From Slackia sp. (GTDB lineage Bacteria > Actinomycetota > Coriobacteriia > Coriobacteriales > Eggerthellaceae): a stretch of 52,402 bases of DNA. Within the stretch, counting starts at the first letter, position 1. Every line of letters starts with the position of its first letter. Location of the stretch: NCBI GenBank assembly GCA_029266945.1, contig JARIED010000011.1, forward strand, positions 1-52,402. Reading direction: 5' to 3'. The notes under the pieces were generated by a model. It did no database searches and was not told the DNA's origin. It was given only the letters and a program-made list of their open reading frames with translations. The translations under genes were made by a program, and so were the position numbers. Shown here piece by piece: positions 8,116 through 16,591 of the stretch.

Positions 8116-9753
8116 ATGAACGACGCCGTGCGCGAAGCGCTTTCCGACATCCTGTTCTTCGACGAGACCACGCCCATCGACGAGCTCGTGCGCCGTTGCG
8201 CCGAGCCGCTGCATCTCGACGGCGCCGCCGCGACGGCGCTTGCGGGCGAAGGCTGCGCGCTGGCCCTATGGCCCGAATCCGACGGATGCGCCCTGCTGGC
8301 GGCCGACCTGCACTCGCTCGCGCGCGATGCGGGGCTGCCGGACGCGGGCCTGATCCTGCGCCTGCCGGCGACGATCGCAGGCGTGCCCCTGGTGCGCATC
8401 GCGGCGGACGCCTTCCGCCCCTGGCTTTCCTACGGCATCGGATTGCGCCTGCTCGTGCTGCCCGAAGGTATGCGCGAGACCGCCGACCGCTCCCTTTCGC
8501 CCCTGTGCTTCGAGCATCTGGCCATACCTTCGACCCTCGAGCGCTTCGGCGCGCGACCGGTGCAGTGGAGCAAGCTCACGCGCTACCCCGATAACGTGGA
8601 ATACCTCGTGCACCCCGACAATGCGTCGCTGTTCGCCGAAGACGGCTCGCTTTATTCGTGCGACGGCCGCACGCTGATCGCACAGGCCTATCCGTACGAC
8701 GAATGCGTCAAAGTGCGCCAGGGCGTGCGATGCATCCGCCAGGATGCCTTCCTGCACACCCCCGACCCGCCGCAGCGCATCGTATGCCCCGACAGCCTGG
8801 AAGAAGCACACGATGGCATCGACCCTGCGCTTCTCTGGATCAGAAACAACGAAAGCGCCTTCGCGCGCGTGCTGAAAGAAGCCGGTCGCAGGGCGGTCTC
8901 TCCTGCCTATCGAATCGTCGACGGCGACGTGTTCGACTTCGACGACGAAGGCGCGCTGCTCGTGGCAACGGCGGTCGAAAAGACGGTCGCCGCGACCCCC
9001 GACGCCGTCGACGGGGCGCCCCTCGTGCGCATCGGACGGCGCGCGCTGCCGGCGAAGGCGACGGCGGTCGTCATATCGTCGCAGGTGAGAGACATAGAAG
9101 ACGGCAACATATGCGAAGGGGCCGAACGCATCGCGATCGGCGAGAACGTGGAGCGCATCGGGCGCGGATGCTTCATGCATGCGGCTGAAGGCTGTATCGC
9201 GCGCATCCCGCGCGGCGTGCGCGCGATCGGCGAGCGTTCGTTTGCAGGCGGATGGATCCGCCTCGACGCACTGGACACCGTGGCCTACGTTCCCGCAGGC
9301 GTGCGCGGACTTTTCGAGCCGACGGCCTATCGCGATGGCGAAGGAGCGGGAATCGAACGCGTCGAAGGCGCGGGCGACGACGCATGCTTCGCCGTCCCCT
9401 TCGACATGCGCGCCTACGACGAGTTGCTCGCGGGCGACCGGGCGTTTCTAACCAAGACCCAGGCGCTCATCGAGCGGCTGGCGGGAAAAGCCGCCGTCCA
9501 TGGCGACACAGCGGCATCGTTTGCGCGCCAGCTCGATAAAAACGCGGAAGCGGCCTGCACGCTCGTCGCCGAGCGCCGCTCGCGCCGCGCGGTCGAACGC
9601 CTGGCCGATGCGGGATTCTACGAAGACGAAGGACGCTTCCTCTTCCAGTGCGAGCAGCTCAGGAAGGCGCATGCCGCCGAGGCGCTGGGGTGCCTCATGC
9701 AGCGGCGCGAAGCCGCGGCCCCGGCAAAGCCGTCCGACAGGTTCGCGTTCTGA
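8116..9753 (+). CDS. Leucine-rich-repeat (BspA-like) protein of unknown function
   Basis: 545 residues, no signal peptide or membrane segment visible, so probably cytoplasmic. Irregular repeats such as PLVRIAADAF, RLLVLPEGM, ERIAIGENVERIGRGCF and RGVRAIGERSF follow the pattern of LRR_5/BspA-type units. The last about 110 residues are helical (ELLAGDRAFLTKTQALIERL onward) and look ankyrin-like. The ATG at 8116 follows an AGGGAGG Shine-Dalgarno. The longer frame from 8059 lacks one. The gene is divergent from the VWA/MoxR pair with a shared intergenic region of 154 bases, so it may be co-regulated with them as a scaffold or client. That link is inference. Confidence 0.7.
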   Translation: MNDAVREALSDILFFDETTPIDELVRRCAEPLHLDGAAATALAGEGCALALWPESDGCALLAADLHSLARDAGLPDAGLILRLPATIAGVPLVRIAADAFRPWLSYGIGLRLLVLPEGMRETADRSLSPLCFEHLAIPSTLERFGARPVQWSKLTRYPDNVEYLVHPDNASLFAEDGSLYSCDGRTLIAQAYPYDECVKVRQGVRCIRQDAFLHTPDPPQRIVCPDSLEEAHDGIDPALLWIRNNESAFARVLKEAGRRAVSPAYRIVDGDVFDFDDEGALLVATAVEKTVAATPDAVDGAPLVRIGRRALPAKATAVVISSQVRDIEDGNICEGAERIAIGENVERIGRGCFMHAAEGCIARIPRGVRAIGERSFAGGWIRLDALDTVAYVPAGVRGLFEPTAYRDGEGAGIERVEGAGDDACFAVPFDMRAYDELLAGDRAFLTKTQALIERLAGKAAVHGDTAASFARQLDKNAEAACTLVAERRSRRAVERLADAGFYEDEGRFLFQCEQLRKAHAAEALGCLMQRREAAAPAKPSDRFAF

Positions 9754-9762
9754 GCGGATGAA

Positions 9763-9790
9763 AAAGGCTCAGCCCGAAGGCCGCGCCTTT
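9763..9790. terminator. Bidirectional hairpin between convergent genes
   Basis: AAAGGC pairs with GCCTTT, with a GC-rich interior (GGC/GCC). On the - strand it is followed by TTTTTC. It overlaps the end of the glucosaminidase gene and lies just past the LRR-like gene. Confidence 0.5.
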
Positions 9791-10697
9791 ACGAATCGAA
9801 GCGATAGAGGTCGTAGCGGTCCATGACCGCCACGAGATGCTTGGCGTACGAGCTGTCGGTGGCCCATCCCGCGTCCTGCAGACCCCACGCCATCAGCGCC
9901 GAATTGTGCGTCTCGATAGCGCGGCGGATCGTAGCGTTGTCGGCATACGTCGAAGACTGCAGAAAGACGCTCGAACGGAATTCGATACAGGCCTTCTTCG
10001 ATTCGAACTCGATGAAGGCGTCCTTGATCGCAACCGTCTTGCCATCGTATTCTTCGTTGGTTCCCCACTCCGCCGGGCCCACCACGCCGTGCTTGCCCGC
10101 GAACGAATCGACCCATTTCATGCCGAAGAGGTTGTTGTCGCGCTCAGCGAGCATCGACAGCGTCGTTCCCTGGCCGCTTTCCTGAATGATCTGCGCAATC
10201 GTGCAGCCGGCCGGATGGCCGTATTCGTGCTGCATCGCGCGCGCCGTGTCGATCATCTCGTCGGTGATGTAGACGGGCAGGCCGTCGGCGCGCTGCGCGA
10301 CGGGCGTATTCGACTGCGCCGAAAACGCGCTTGCGGCGATGAAAACCGCCGCGACCACCACGGCGAGCACCGCGGTGAAGCGCACCAGATACGAACGCGT
10401 GAACGCACGCACGCCGCGCTTCACGAAACCGCCCGAAGGACGCTCGCCGGAAACGGCCTTCTTCGCGGCGGCAGGCGCCTTCGTCCGGGCCGCCGTGCGC
10501 GCGGGGGCTTTCTTCGCCTTCGCCGCAGGCTTGACGGCCGACGCTTTCGACGATGCCGCCTTGGCCGCCTGCGCCTTCGCGGCCGCGGCCTTCGACGCCG
10601 TCTTCGCCTGCGATGCCTTGGCCGCCTTGGGCTTTGCCGCCGCCTGGCCGCCGCTTTTCGGCGATGCCGCGCCGCGCGACGCTTTCTGCGCGCTCAT
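9789..10697 (-). CDS. Membrane-anchored glucosaminidase with Ala/Lys-rich cytoplasmic tail
   Basis: 302 residues. Residues 1-90 are Ala/Lys/Pro-rich, like histone H1 tails. One membrane helix (about 107-126, VLAVVVAAVFIAASAF) follows. The outer domain (about 140-302) is a FlgJ/LytG-type glucosaminidase with IIQESGQG (likely catalytic Glu173), NNLFGMKW and a SYAKHLVAVMDRYDLYRFD end. It should cleave peptidoglycan glycan strands outside the membrane while the basic tail stays inside. The ATG at 10697 overlaps the mfd stop (ATGA), so it is translationally coupled to mfd. The longer frame from 11060 runs inside mfd and is rejected. Confidence 0.88.
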   Translation of the reverse strand: MSAQKASRGAASPKSGGQAAAKPKAAKASQAKTASKAAAAKAQAAKAASSKASAVKPAAKAKKAPARTAARTKAPAAAKKAVSGERPSGGFVKRGVRAFTRSYLVRFTAVLAVVVAAVFIAASAFSAQSNTPVAQRADGLPVYITDEMIDTARAMQHEYGHPAGCTIAQIIQESGQGTTLSMLAERDNNLFGMKWVDSFAGKHGVVGPAEWGTNEEYDGKTVAIKDAFIEFESKKACIEFRSSVFLQSSTYADNATIRRAIETHNSALMAWGLQDAGWATDSSYAKHLVAVMDRYDLYRFDS

Positions 10698-13600
10698 CGG
10701 GTCTTTCCCGCGCGCGGCGCCATGCCTTCGACCAGATCGCGCACAAGGTTCTCGACGGCTTCGATCAGGCTGTCGTCTTCCCCGAGGTCGAAGTATTTCA
10801 CGGGCACGGACAGCTTGGATGTCTGCGCGACGTAGCGCGCCCCGTAGCGCCGCAACGGCGTCAACGCCTCGCGACCCACGTCGATCGGCTCGATCGTCAC
10901 CTTGCCGCCCGAAGAGCTGATCAGCTTCACGCCATGCTCGGACGCCCAGGCGCGCAGGCGCGACTTCGCGAACATGTTCTCGCACGCCTGCGGCATGGCG
11001 CCGTGGCGCTGTTTGGTCTGCTCGAGCAGGTCGTCGACGGTTTCGGGGACCTCGGCGCACGCGAGCTTGCGGTACAGCAGCACGCGCTCGTCGGCGTCGG
11101 GCACGTATTCTTCGGGGATATACGTGTGCACCGGCATGTTCACCGTGATGTCGGACAGCGCCGGCGGCAGTCCCTCGCCCGCGTCGGGCTTCCCCTCGCG
11201 CGCATCGGAGACCGCCTGGCTGAGCATCTGCGCGAACAAATCGAAGCCAACGCCGCTCATGTTGCCGCTCTGCTCGGCGCCCAAAAGACTGCCTGCGCCT
11301 CGAATCTCCAGGTCGCGCATGGCGACGCGCATGCCGCTGCCCAGATCGCGATGCTCATTGATCGCGTCGAGGCGCGCCATGGCCTCTTCGGTCAGGCTGA
11401 CGTTTTCGGGGAACATGAAGTAGGCATAGGCCTGCTGCGAGCTGCGGCCGACGCGCCCCTTGAGCTGATACATCTGAGCCAGGCCCAGGCGCTGAGAATC
11501 CTCGATGATGAGCGTGTTGGTATGAGGGTTGTCGATGCCGCTTTCGATGATCGTGGTGGCCACCAACACATCGATCGCGCCGGCGGAGAAATCCTCCATC
11601 ACACGCTCGAGCTCTTCCTTGCTCATCTTGCCGTGCGCCACGCCCACGCGCGCCTCGGCCGCCGCCGCGCCCACGCGCGCCACTGCCTCTTCGATCGTGC
11701 GCACGCGATTGCTCACGTAATACACCTGGCCGCCGCGGTTCAGCTCGCGTCTGATGGCGTCGCTCACCACGTCGACATCCCACTCGCCCACATGCACGTC
11801 CACGGGACGGCGGTTGTCGGGCGGCGTGAGAATCAGGCTCATGTCGCGCACGCCCGACAGGCTCATCTGCATGGTGCGCGGAATGGGCGTGGCCGACAGC
11901 GTCAGCACGTCGATCTGCTCGCGCAGGTTCTTCATCTGCTCTTTATGGGCCACGCCGAAGCGCTGCTCCTCGTCGATGATCACCAGACCCAGGTCGCGAG
12001 GATTCACATCGCGCGAAAGCAGGCGATGCGTGCCAACGAGCACCTGCACCGAGCCGTCGGCGAAGCCCTTGAGCGCGAGCTTCTGCTCGGCGGGGCTGCG
12101 AAAGCGCGAAAGCACCTCGACCTTCACATCGAAGGGATCGAAGCGGTCTTTGAACGTGGCGTAATGCTGCTGCGCCAGAATGGTGGTCGGGCACAACACC
12201 ATGACCTGCTTGTTATCCTGCGTGGCCTTGAATGCGGCGCGCAGCGCCACCTCGGTCTTGCCGAAGCCCACGTCGCCGCAAACCAGGCGGTCCATCGGCT
12301 TGGACGACTGCATGTCGGCCTTGACCTCGGCGATCGCCGCCAGCTGGTCGGGCGTCTCCTCGTAGGGGAAGGCCTCTTCCATCTCGCGCTGCCACGGCGT
12401 GTCGGGCGCATAGCGGAATCCCTGGACGCTCGCACGACGCGTATAGACGTCCACCAGGTCGAACGCAAGCTGCTTGGTGGCCTTGCGGGCCTTCGACAGC
12501 GCGCGCGACCAGTCGCTCGTGTTCAGACGCGTGCAGCGAGGGCTCGAACCTTCGGGTCCGACATAGCGCGTCACGCGATCGAGCTGCTCGACGGGAACGA
12601 AGAGCTTGTCGCCTTCGGCGTATTCCAGAAGAAGGTAGTCGCGCATCATGCCGCCGACGTCTTGGCGCACGATGTCTTTGAACAGCGCCACGCCGTGGGC
12701 CGCGTGCACCACGTAATCGCCCGGAGCGAACGGAAAGGTGACCTCGGTCATGTCAACGCGGCGGCGACCCCTGATCTGCGAGGTACGCCCCTGCGTGTCG
12801 TGCACCGACACGAGACCGAGCTTGGCCTTGGGAACGATCATGCCCAAGGGGATGTCCACGTCGACCACGTTCACCACACCGCGCTTGAGCTTGCGCACGT
12901 CGCGATGCCACGCCTCGCGGTCGGAGCCCGAACGGGCCGAGCTGCGCCCGGGCGCGCGGCGGGCGGACTCGCCGGCTTCCTCCGCATCGTCGCCGCGCGC
13001 TTCCTCCCGCTCGTCCAAGATCTCGACCACGGGAAGCATGTTGTCGACCAGCAAAAGCTTCATGTCGCGGCGGGCGCGCACGTCGGGCACGCTGAACACC
13101 ACGGTATAGCGCTGGTCGACCAGCGAGCGCAGGCGGCCGACCAGCTTTTCGGCGCTGCCCGCCACCTCGGTGCGCTTGACCGGCAGCTGGTCGTCAACCA
13201 TGCCGCCGACTTGCATGATCGACGAAAGCGTATAGCGCTGCGCCGATCCGAAATCGAGCGCGGCGGGCGCGATGTAGAGGCCGTCGGGCACGATATGGCT
13301 TCCCTTCGCGCGCTCGCAGGCGTCTTCGTAGGCGCGCGACGCGTCGTCGAAGATGCTGCGCGGCTCGCTCAGAACCACGAGCGATCCTTCGGCGGCGTAG
13401 GAGCACAACGATTCGGTGGAAGGATACAGCAGCGGAAGCAGCGCGTCGGCGCCGGGGAAATCGGTGCCGCCCTGCAGGTTGCCGAAGATTTCGCGCCAGA
13501 CCGGGTCGCTTTCGGCGCGCTTGGCCACCACGGGCACGGCGCGGGAAACGGTCTTCTTGCTCAGGCGGTATTCGCGCACCGGATAGATGTCCGCTTCGGG

Positions 13601-14284
13601 AAGAGACATGATGGTCTGCCCCGTCGATGGCACGATGCGCCTGATTTCATCCACCTCGTCGCCGAAGAAATCGACGCGCACGGGATACGGCGTATCGCCC
13701 GGGAACACGTCGATCGTGCCGCCGCGCACGCAAAAGGTGCCGGGGCCTTCGAGCGCGTCGCCCGTATTCTGGAATCCACGCGCCACGAGGCCTTGGGCCA
13801 CCGATTCGAAATCGAGCACCTCGCCCGTTCCCGCATCGACCGCCTCGCGTTCGGGACGGATCGAAATGGGCGCGAACACGCGGGCGGCATGCGGAGGCAG
13901 CGCGCGCACGATCGAAGCGGCCGAGGCCACGACCACCTTATGGGCGCCCGATTGAACGGCCCAGGCGGCGCCTGTCCTGCGCGCGACGAAGCGCGCGTCG
14001 CCCGCCTTGGGTGCGAAGGGATGATCGGCGCGCGCGGGAAACGCCGCCACGCGCTCGTCGCCGAGATAGGCGGCAACGCTGCGTGCGAAGCCCTCCACCG
14101 CGTCTTCGCCCGGAAGCACCACCAGCATGGGCTGAGGCTTGGCGGCGAAGCGGGCGGCCACGACGAACGGGCGCGCCGAAGCGGCCACGGCAAGCGCGGC
14201 GTCCTGCCCTGCGTCGAGCTTGGCATAGACCTCGGCAAGGGCTCCGTTTTCCTCGATGGCGGCGGAAAGCGCGTCGATAAGCAT
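10694..14284 (-). CDS. mfd: Transcription-repair coupling factor Mfd
   Basis: 1196 residues, the normal size. The N-terminal UvrB-homology region is followed by the RNA-polymerase-interaction region (FAPGDYVVHAAHGVALFKDI), the translocase with Walker A (GDVGFGKTEVALRAAFKA) and DEEQRFGV box, LSATPIPRTMQMS, and the C-terminal TRCF domain. Mfd displaces RNA polymerase stalled at lesions and recruits UvrA. The ATG at 14284 has AAGGAG five bases upstream. An acidic/basic linker with EEREEARGDDAEEAGESARR-like composition around residues 410-450 is longer than usual. The promoter (TATAAT at 14381-14386 on this strand) carries a LexA-like box, see separate entry. Confidence 0.97.
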   Translation of the reverse strand: MLIDALSAAIEENGALAEVYAKLDAGQDAALAVAASARPFVVAARFAAKPQPMLVVLPGEDAVEGFARSVAAYLGDERVAAFPARADHPFAPKAGDARFVARRTGAAWAVQSGAHKVVVASAASIVRALPPHAARVFAPISIRPEREAVDAGTGEVLDFESVAQGLVARGFQNTGDALEGPGTFCVRGGTIDVFPGDTPYPVRVDFFGDEVDEIRRIVPSTGQTIMSLPEADIYPVREYRLSKKTVSRAVPVVAKRAESDPVWREIFGNLQGGTDFPGADALLPLLYPSTESLCSYAAEGSLVVLSEPRSIFDDASRAYEDACERAKGSHIVPDGLYIAPAALDFGSAQRYTLSSIMQVGGMVDDQLPVKRTEVAGSAEKLVGRLRSLVDQRYTVVFSVPDVRARRDMKLLLVDNMLPVVEILDEREEARGDDAEEAGESARRAPGRSSARSGSDREAWHRDVRKLKRGVVNVVDVDIPLGMIVPKAKLGLVSVHDTQGRTSQIRGRRRVDMTEVTFPFAPGDYVVHAAHGVALFKDIVRQDVGGMMRDYLLLEYAEGDKLFVPVEQLDRVTRYVGPEGSSPRCTRLNTSDWSRALSKARKATKQLAFDLVDVYTRRASVQGFRYAPDTPWQREMEEAFPYEETPDQLAAIAEVKADMQSSKPMDRLVCGDVGFGKTEVALRAAFKATQDNKQVMVLCPTTILAQQHYATFKDRFDPFDVKVEVLSRFRSPAEQKLALKGFADGSVQVLVGTHRLLSRDVNPRDLGLVIIDEEQRFGVAHKEQMKNLREQIDVLTLSATPIPRTMQMSLSGVRDMSLILTPPDNRRPVDVHVGEWDVDVVSDAIRRELNRGGQVYYVSNRVRTIEEAVARVGAAAAEARVGVAHGKMSKEELERVMEDFSAGAIDVLVATTIIESGIDNPHTNTLIIEDSQRLGLAQMYQLKGRVGRSSQQAYAYFMFPENVSLTEEAMARLDAINEHRDLGSGMRVAMRDLEIRGAGSLLGAEQSGNMSGVGFDLFAQMLSQAVSDAREGKPDAGEGLPPALSDITVNMPVHTYIPEEYVPDADERVLLYRKLACAEVPETVDDLLEQTKQRHGAMPQACENMFAKSRLRAWASEHGVKLISSSGGKVTIEPIDVGREALTPLRRYGARYVAQTSKLSVPVKYFDLGEDDSLIEAVENLVRDLVEGMAPRAGKTR

Positions 14285-14331
14285 AAGACTCCTTCTAGGA
14301 CGCGGCACGATGCGCCGCGCGCGCAAACACT

Positions 14332-14353
14332 ACAAGGCCGCATGCGGCCTTGT
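14332..14353. repeat. 22-bp perfect palindrome upstream of mfd
   Basis: ACAAGGCCGCATGCGGCCTTGT is fully self-complementary. It lies between the serpin stop (14437) and the mfd start (14284), downstream of the mfd -10. It could be the serpin terminator, although no T-run follows, or a dyad operator in the mfd leader. Confidence 0.6.
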
Positions 14354-14380
14354 TCGATACATCGGATGATGACGCGCTCG

Positions 14381-14401
14381 ATTATAGCAAACGATTGTTC
14401 G
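14381..14401 (-). promoter_or_regulatory. mfd promoter -10 with LexA-like box
   Basis: On the - strand TATAAT (14386-14381) is preceded directly by CGAACAATCGTTTG (14401-14388). This differs in a single base from the second lexA box (CGAACAAACGTTTG) and fits GAAC-N4-GTTY. The box would occupy the promoter spacer, where bound LexA blocks polymerase. The -35 is weak. Confidence 0.5.
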
Positions 14402-14436
14402 CAAATAATGATGCGCGAAGAGAACGCCGGAACGCG

Positions 14437-15729
14437 CTACGCCGCAGGGTCTTCCACCGCGCCGACGAACAGCGGCGCGCCTTCGGGCGAAAGGATGGCG
14501 AACAGAAACGGCCTGTCGCAGACGAAATCGAGGTGCGCATCGGCGGGCATGGGCATCGCCATGACTGAAACGCCCGCCATCGTGTAGGCCGCCGCCTCGG
14601 CCCCCTCTTCGTCGATCGACACGCAGGCGCCGTGCTTGACGCACGACAGGTGCGCGGGCGCGGCCGTCATCGCAGAGAAATCGGCGCGGTCGGAAAACGG
14701 CAGCTTGAGACCCATCGAGCGCAGCGTGTCGACGAGCTGCAGCTCGGCGTCGAAGGAAAACTTCGGGATCCGATAGGTTATCTCGGCATCGGCGTTGTCC
14801 TCGCCGAACAGCGCCGATGCGAGCAGCGCGTCGTCGGCCAGGATATCCGAGGGCGCCGAGCCTTCGTCGGGAAGCACGAACAGCATCCGGGCGCCGCCGT
14901 TGAAGAAAATCTTCGCGCGCGTGAAGCCCTCGCCGTCGAGGTAGGAGCCTTGGGCGGTACGCTCCATGAACGAGGCCGTCGTTTCGCCCGCCGCCGCATA
15001 GAAGGCATCTTCGGCGGTCGCCTCGGCATCGAAGGCGTCGGTCCACGACCCCTTGAAATACATGACGTTCACGAGCGCCGCAAGCCAATCGGCATCGGTT
15101 TCGACGCGAGGCGCCAGCAGGCCGCCCGTTTTGTCGGCAATCCATGCAGACAGGGCCGCGTCCACTTCCTTCGTGCCGAAATCGGCCTCGTAGGCGGATG
15201 CCGCGAAGTCGTCGCGCACGACGTCGAGATAGTCCTTCTCGAACGCGACGTCGGCCGCAGTCCATACCGAATTCGCCATGTCCATCTCGCACATCTCGTT
15301 GACCCGAAGCGCCTCGACAAAGTCGCGGCAGGCAGCGCGGGCCTCGTCGGAATCCTCCGCGCGCAAAAAGCCGTACAGCTCGGCGCGCGTATCGCCCGCA
15401 GCCCCTGCGGCCGCAAGCGAAAGCGCGTAGTACAGGCTGGTCGGCGCATAGACCGCATTGCCTCCTTCTTCGCGGTCGGCAAGGATTCCTGCGGCGCTGT
15501 GCACGGCGAAGTCCTCGAGCGACGAGACGAGCGCGGATTCGACCACGGGCGCATCAGCCTCGTCGCCCTCGCCGCGCTCGACGGCGGCGGGCTCGGCCAG
15601 AACGCGCACGCCCTCCGCACGCATCGCCGCGGAATCGTCGGAGCAGCCCGCCAGCGCGCCTCCCGCGCAGGCCGCCGCCAGCAGGGCGCACGTCGCTGCG
15701 GTCGCAGCGCGTCGTATCGGTTTTTCCAT
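14437..15729 (-). CDS. Serpin-family lipoprotein
   Basis: 430 residues. A lipoprotein signal ends at LAGC (Cys29), so the protein is exported and lipid-anchored. The serpin fold is shown by NAVYAPTSLYYALSLAAAGA, the VNVMYFKGSWTDAF breach motif, RMLFVLPDEG, and a reactive-loop hinge at about 374-384 (EEGAEAAAYT), which matches the inhibitory-serpin hinge of small residues. The scissile P1 is probably a Met or Ala around 390-395 in the Met/Pro/Ala-rich loop, suggesting a target such as an elastase- or chymotrypsin-like protease; this is inference. DRPFLFAI closes the fold. AAAGGGG lies seven bases before the ATG. The loop looks about five residues longer than in alpha-1-antitrypsin. Confidence 0.93.
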   Translation of the reverse strand: MEKPIRRAATAATCALLAAACAGGALAGCSDDSAAMRAEGVRVLAEPAAVERGEGDEADAPVVESALVSSLEDFAVHSAAGILADREEGGNAVYAPTSLYYALSLAAAGAAGDTRAELYGFLRAEDSDEARAACRDFVEALRVNEMCEMDMANSVWTAADVAFEKDYLDVVRDDFAASAYEADFGTKEVDAALSAWIADKTGGLLAPRVETDADWLAALVNVMYFKGSWTDAFDAEATAEDAFYAAAGETTASFMERTAQGSYLDGEGFTRAKIFFNGGARMLFVLPDEGSAPSDILADDALLASALFGEDNADAEITYRIPKFSFDAELQLVDTLRSMGLKLPFSDRADFSAMTAAPAHLSCVKHGACVSIDEEGAEAAAYTMAGVSVMAMPMPADAHLDFVCDRPFLFAILSPEGAPLFVGAVEDPAA

Positions 15730-15869
15730 GCTCGGCCCCTTTCGGTCGAATCGGTTTTCGCGATGATACCCCGGCGCGACGCGGGTCGCAAAGCGGACGC
15801 ACGGGGCCGCTTTGCCCTACAATGCACAGCGAACGACGTCTTTTCCATCCATCGACGAAGGAGCATGCC

Positions 15870-16532
15870 ATGCCGCGCGAGAACCTGACGCAGAAACGAG
15901 CCCGCGCCGCTGAAATCGAGCGGCGCCTTTTCGAACGCTACGGCGAGGGCGAATGCTCGCTCGACCACAGCGACCCGTTCACCTTGACCATCGCCGTGAT
16001 CTTGTCGGCGCAATGCACCGATGCCGCCGTGAACAAGGTGACCCCCGAACTGTTCGCCCGCTTCGGCACGCCCGAAGCCATGGCGCACGCGAGCATCACC
16101 GACATCGAGGCGATCATCCATCCTTTGGGCTTCTTCCGCTCGAAGGCGAAAAACATCGTGGCCTGCGCGCAGACCGTGCTGGCCGATTTCGGCGGAGAAA
16201 TTCCCAACGACATCGACGCGCTGCAGACCCTGCCGGGCGTGGGGCGCAAGACCGCCAACGTGGTGATGTGTCAGGCGTTTCGCAACCCGCAGGGCATCGC
16301 GGTGGACACGCACGTCTTCCGCATCGCGCATCGCCTGGGATTCGCTACGCGCAACGACGACACGCCGCAGAAGACCGAGGACAAGCTGCTGAAGATCTAC
16401 CCGCAAAGCGACTGGCTGTTCATCAACCACCAATGGGTCCACTTCGGCCGCGAGACCTGCAGCGCCCGCAACCCGAAATGCGACCGCTGCCCGCTGGCGG
16501 ACCTGTGCCCCGCCTGCGGAAAGCACGCATAA
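15870..16532 (+). CDS. nth: Endonuclease III
   Basis: 220 residues. The helix-hairpin-helix LPGVGRKTA holds the catalytic Lys, and VDTHVFRIAHRLG holds the catalytic Asp. The C-terminal 4Fe-4S loop is present as C-x6-C-x2-C-x5-C (CSARNPKCDRCPLADLC). This is a complete bifunctional glycosylase/AP lyase of base-excision repair that removes oxidised pyrimidines. ATG 15870 is chosen because GAAGGAG lies six bases upstream; the longer frame from 15822 has none. It is convergent with the CoaC-like gene and shares a terminator with it. Confidence 0.96.
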   Translation: MPRENLTQKRARAAEIERRLFERYGEGECSLDHSDPFTLTIAVILSAQCTDAAVNKVTPELFARFGTPEAMAHASITDIEAIIHPLGFFRSKAKNIVACAQTVLADFGGEIPNDIDALQTLPGVGRKTANVVMCQAFRNPQGIAVDTHVFRIAHRLGFATRNDDTPQKTEDKLLKIYPQSDWLFINHQWVHFGRETCSARNPKCDRCPLADLCPACGKHA

Positions 16533-16535
16533 CGA

Positions 16536-16557
16536 AAGAGGCCCCGAGGGGCCTCTT
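16536..16557. terminator. Bidirectional terminator between nth and the CoaC-like gene
   Basis: A 10-bp perfect stem (AAGAGGCCCC with GGGGCCTCTT) and a two-base loop, just after the nth stop; CTC follows on the + strand and TCG on the - strand. A typical intergenic end for convergent genes. Confidence 0.7.
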
Positions 16558-16591
16558 CTCATAACCGGTCGAGCGGCGCGGGCTCGAAAAC

